A DNA stretch of 22,772 nt. It comes from a virus. Positions 20,040 to 22,772 of the stretch are shown here, piece by piece (positions within the stretch are counted from its first letter, which is position 1; each line of letters opens with the position of its first letter). The stretch covers positions 1 through 22,772 of the IMG/VR virus record IMGVR_UViG_3300026078_000336; one strand, given 5' to 3'. Position numbers and translations under genes: made by a program. Under the pieces are notes generated by a model. The model was given only the letters and a program-made list of their open reading frames with translations. It made no database searches and had not been told where the DNA came from.

Positions 20040-22208
20040 ATGCAGGAGTTGCTGCGCGTCGGCCCCTTCGGCGGCCTGAATACCTCGACGGAACCCTACT
20101 ACCTCACGCCCGAACAGGCGTCTCAGGTAAGCAACGTCGATGTCTCGTATCGTCTGGGGGCGTTCTCCACGGCCTTCGGTCGGGACATTCTCGGAGAGAT
20201 TACGCTTTCTCCGGGCTATGCGTTGACGGCGGCGGCAGAGTTCCGGGCCTTCTACGGAGAGCCTCCGGCCTCCAAGCGGCTCATCATCTTCTCGTCCAGC
20301 AATGGCTCTACGAGTATCCAGGGCTACTACGATACGGATACCAATGTCACGACGACGCTTCCCAATGCCTCGGCGTTCGCGAGCGCGGTGCAGTTCGGCG
20401 CAAGCCTCTACACGGATGGCGGGGACCGCATCTTCTATCTCTCCGGGGTCCTGGCATCGGACACCTGGCAGATTCAAGTCCCCTACCCCTACTCGTACAA
20501 TGTCCAGGGAACGTATGCGACTGTCTCGGGCAATGCCCCTCTGGATACCTACACCTATGCGATAACGCTCCGCAAGGCGCAAAGCCCCTGGCAGACCTCC
20601 GGCTCCGCGCCCGATACCATCTATTCCCCGGACCTGGAATCGCTCCAAGAATCCAGCCCGGTGTTCTCGACCTCGGTCATGGTCACGGCGGGACAACAGC
20701 CCGGCTTCACCGTGCCCTCTTCGCTCAGCCTTCCCAACCTCGTTTCAGGCTTGACCACGGGCGGCGAGCAGTACTACGGGTGCCTCTATCGGTTCCGCAT
20801 CCTCAACCCCGTGTATACGTTCGTGGACTACCTCGCGAACATCGGGGTCACGACGGACCACAACGGCGACCCGGCCATCATCGACACCTACTCCGACGAC
20901 AAGATAGCGGATAACGCAACCCTCATCTTCCATCGCGACCCGCCCCCGATTATCGGCCAGACCTACCCCGGAGCCATTGCGAACAACTCCTCGTCTACGA
21001 GTTTGCAAGAGAGTTCGCAACAGGTGTCCTTCACCTACACGAACCCGGCCTTTCTCTGCTCCCACAAAGGGCGTATGTGGGTGTTCACGCTCTATCCGGC
21101 AGAACCCGTAGGCTCTTCTCCGGTGGTCATCCCCGATGAGTTGACCCTGCAACCGCAGGTCTGGTGTTCGGACTACAACGTGCCGTGGCAGTTCAACGAC
21201 GACTCGGCCAACAACCAGGTCCTCCTCGTGGGGCCCGAAGATACGCCCGGCAACGGGTCGGTCACGGGAAGCATCGCTACGAATCCGCCCTGGACGCCGG
21301 GGGTGCTGGACGACACGCCGATGGGGATGGCCTCCACGGGCTCCTATCTCGTCCTTTTCAAGAGCCAGCGCACGTACATCGTCTTGGGAGATACGCCTTC
21401 GGAGTTCATCGTCCAGCAGGGCTTTGACATCGGGTGCGTGTCCTCCAAGTCCGTTGCTCCCGCCGAGGGCGGTATCTTTTGGCTCGCCCCGCAGGGCGCA
21501 TACTTCTTCAACGGCGGAAGCCCGGAGTATATCAGCGAGGACATTCGCGGCACCCTGGATGGTCTACCCTGGGCCAATCTCCAAGGGGCCATCGGGTCGT
21601 ACCGGGATAAGACCTACTACCTCTCCGTGCCGGAATCGTCCATCACGTTCTGCTACTACATTCCCACGAAGAAGTGGTACACGCTGCCCTATGCGTGTAC
21701 GGCGGCGCTCTACTCGCCCGCAAACCGCAATAGCCTCCTGTTCCTGAATCCCGCGACCAACGCATCCCAAGTGCAAGCGGTAGACACGAACCCCGGATTG
21801 GACCTGGGGCAGCCCATCACGGCCACCTGGAACATGGGGGTAACGGATTCCAAGGTGCCGGGACAACTCAAAGCCTACACCTATCTGCAAATCGTCGCCT
21901 CGGTCCAGCCGGGAACCATCATCGCGCAATTGCACTTGGACGAAGGCTCGGCCATCCCGACCACCTACGAAGTGCATTTCGATGCCGCTCAGGGCAATGG
22001 CGCGCACGTCGCCAAGTTGCCGCAAGCGATGCGCGGCTATGAAGCGCGGCTGACCGTGAGCGTAACGACGGACGCCAACGCTACGGCCCCTATCGTCATC
22101 CGCTCGGCGGTGGTCAGTGGCGAGGTGGTGCATACGTTGCAGGCTCCGCAGACCACGGACATCACGAAAGCCACCCTCAACGGCGCGCAGGTGTACCCCA
22201 TTGTCTAG
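20040..22208 (+). CDS. Large tail protein, probable beta-propeller hub (gp10/gp12-like)
   Basis: The 722-aa protein opens with GPFGGLNTSTEPYYLTPEQASQVSNVDVS, the R-V-G-P-F-x-G-x-N and Q-x-x-x-x-N-V-D/R signature of the tail-hub proteins of P22- and T7-like phages. Many repeated strand blocks follow, typical of a propeller: STIQGYYDTDTNVTTTLPNA-type blades, GSYLVLFKSQRTYIVLG and GGIFWLAPQGAYFFNGG, the last two very characteristic. There is no signal peptide. The C-terminal 170 residues form a separate strand-rich domain. It would plug or extend the tail below the adaptor. The start ATG lies one base after the previous stop. Confidence 0.75.
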   Translation: MQELLRVGPFGGLNTSTEPYYLTPEQASQVSNVDVSYRLGAFSTAFGRDILGEITLSPGYALTAAAEFRAFYGEPPASKRLIIFSSSNGSTSIQGYYDTDTNVTTTLPNASAFASAVQFGASLYTDGGDRIFYLSGVLASDTWQIQVPYPYSYNVQGTYATVSGNAPLDTYTYAITLRKAQSPWQTSGSAPDTIYSPDLESLQESSPVFSTSVMVTAGQQPGFTVPSSLSLPNLVSGLTTGGEQYYGCLYRFRILNPVYTFVDYLANIGVTTDHNGDPAIIDTYSDDKIADNATLIFHRDPPPIIGQTYPGAIANNSSSTSLQESSQQVSFTYTNPAFLCSHKGRMWVFTLYPAEPVGSSPVVIPDELTLQPQVWCSDYNVPWQFNDDSANNQVLLVGPEDTPGNGSVTGSIATNPPWTPGVLDDTPMGMASTGSYLVLFKSQRTYIVLGDTPSEFIVQQGFDIGCVSSKSVAPAEGGIFWLAPQGAYFFNGGSPEYISEDIRGTLDGLPWANLQGAIGSYRDKTYYLSVPESSITFCYYIPTKKWYTLPYACTAALYSPANRNSLLFLNPATNASQVQAVDTNPGLDLGQPITATWNMGVTDSKVPGQLKAYTYLQIVASVQPGTIIAQLHLDEGSAIPTTYEVHFDAAQGNGAHVAKLPQAMRGYEARLTVSVTTDANATAPIVIRSAVVSGEVVHTLQAPQTTDITKATLNGAQVYPIV

Positions 22209-22710
22209 TGCGCTCTCGTCGCGTGTCCCGATGGAATACATCGCGGCCAAGGGATTCCACTCGACGCAGACCTCGCGCACGGGCCGCGCCATCCTGCCCC
22301 TGTTCTCCGAACAGTTCGGCGGGTCTACCCACTCCACGCTTGCCACGGAGAACGTGGCGGTCACGGTGTCTATCCCGCCACTCTCTGCTTCGGCCTCCGA
22401 TACGCTCGCGGCCACGCAAGGGTTGCAGGACATCAACGCGGTGCAGTTGGCCTCGTGCGACATCGGCCAGGCCCTCATCACGAACGTCTCGGTCGCCCCG
22501 CCTGCGGGGATTCTTCCGGGACACCCCACTATCCAAATCGTCTCGGCGCAAGGGACCACGCAATCGGGCACCTTCCAGCCGGGCCAAGCGTACACGAAAC
22601 TCTCCTTGCAGGTCGGGCTTACGGTGTTCGCCATGACGGCGTTCGCCGGAGGCGATGCCACCATTACCGCCAGCGTCATCCTTATCGGGACGGCGACGGG
22701 CAATCAGTGA
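22201..22710 (+). CDS. Beta-rich structural protein, 169 aa
   Basis: Unrecognised. I prefer the TTG at 22201, which overlaps the previous stop by 8 bases; an ATG at 22231 is the alternative. A hydrophilic start (EYIAAKGFHSTQTSRTGR) is followed by alternating strands (ENVAVTVSIPPLSASASD, GQALITNVSVAPPAG, TKLSLQVGLTVFAMTAF). The end, I-L-I-G-T-A-T-G-N-Q, resembles the ends of the small sandwich proteins at 18044 and 14964. It is probably a virion protein acting with the propeller-like protein. Confidence 0.6.
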   Translation: MSSALSSRVPMEYIAAKGFHSTQTSRTGRAILPLFSEQFGGSTHSTLATENVAVTVSIPPLSASASDTLAATQGLQDINAVQLASCDIGQALITNVSVAPPAGILPGHPTIQIVSAQGTTQSGTFQPGQAYTKLSLQVGLTVFAMTAFAGGDATITASVILIGTATGNQ

Positions 22711-22721
22711 TAGGATAGGGT

Positions 22722-22772
22722 ATGCTCGGACAACCGCCTGGTCCCCAGGGACCGCAACTCCCCCAAATGGGT
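22722..22772 (+). CDS. Start of a gene cut by the window edge
   Basis: The ATG at 22722 follows a purine-rich AGGATAGGG and opens 17 codons without stop to the edge. The visible residues are rich in Pro, Gly and Gln (MLGQPPGPQGPQLPQMG), a low-complexity N-terminus like that of some tail or internal virion proteins. No function can be inferred. Confidence 0.5.
   Translation, partial: MLGQPPGPQGPQLPQMG

Noticed and set aside
1-22772. CRISPR array, insertion sequence or integrase
   Set aside because: No regularly spaced repeats, no transposase or recombinase motifs and no terminal inverted repeats with target duplications were seen on either strand.

Overview
The window is a high-GC stretch of tailed-phage (Caudoviricetes) or prophage DNA. 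The evidence is a complete head-assembly order on the plus strand: a probable small terminase subunit, large terminase, portal, scaffold-like protein, HK97-fold-type major capsid, head-tail adaptor and a large beta-propeller-type tail protein. Genes are packed with ATGA or 1-base overlaps and mostly carry Shine-Dalgarno sites. The head-tail adaptor and the propeller-like protein suggest a short-tailed (P22/T7-like) virion, but the window ends before any tape measure or its absence can be judged. The host cannot be named; signal peptides and SD sites only say bacterial.

Layout. Bases 1-297 hold no convincing gene. They contain two G-quadruplex-type runs and a roughly 120-base segment (171-290) closed by a long inverted repeat, a candidate structured RNA. 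From 1287 leftward, four small genes lie on the minus strand: a 44-residue basic protein, a 70-residue protein, a topoisomerase-type zinc-ribbon protein and a 66-residue protein. From 1327 rightward, everything is on the plus strand. First comes an accessory block: a membrane protein, a dual-specificity phosphatase, three successive ribbon-helix-helix-like proteins, a GroES-like protein, a tRNA-Gln(UUG), a lysine-rich protein and two small membrane proteins. A strong terminator at 4862-4907 ends it. The morphogenesis block runs from 4927 to the right edge, interrupted by a terminator and promoter at 11084-11127, just before the capsid genes.

The most unusual part is 15505-20038. Four of its five genes encode proteins starting with a Sec-type signal peptide or signal anchor, yet they sit inside the virion structural operon. 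One is an SGNH/GDSL hydrolase. The next shares with it a C-terminal six-cysteine domain. Another carries a peptidase S74-type intramolecular chaperone domain followed by a C-terminal membrane helix. The last resembles a carbohydrate-binding jelly roll. Together they look like an exported or envelope-directed glycan-active set, not ordinary cytoplasmically assembled tail parts.

Regulation. Three extended -10 promoters can be read (3840-3848, 7260-7268, 11099-11127). A 10-mer, TCAATGAGTA, occurs exactly four times, each copy at or close to the start of a gene or transcription unit, including both sides of the divergent control region 1281-1326. It is a candidate operator, possibly for one of the ribbon-helix-helix proteins, or a promoter or translation element.
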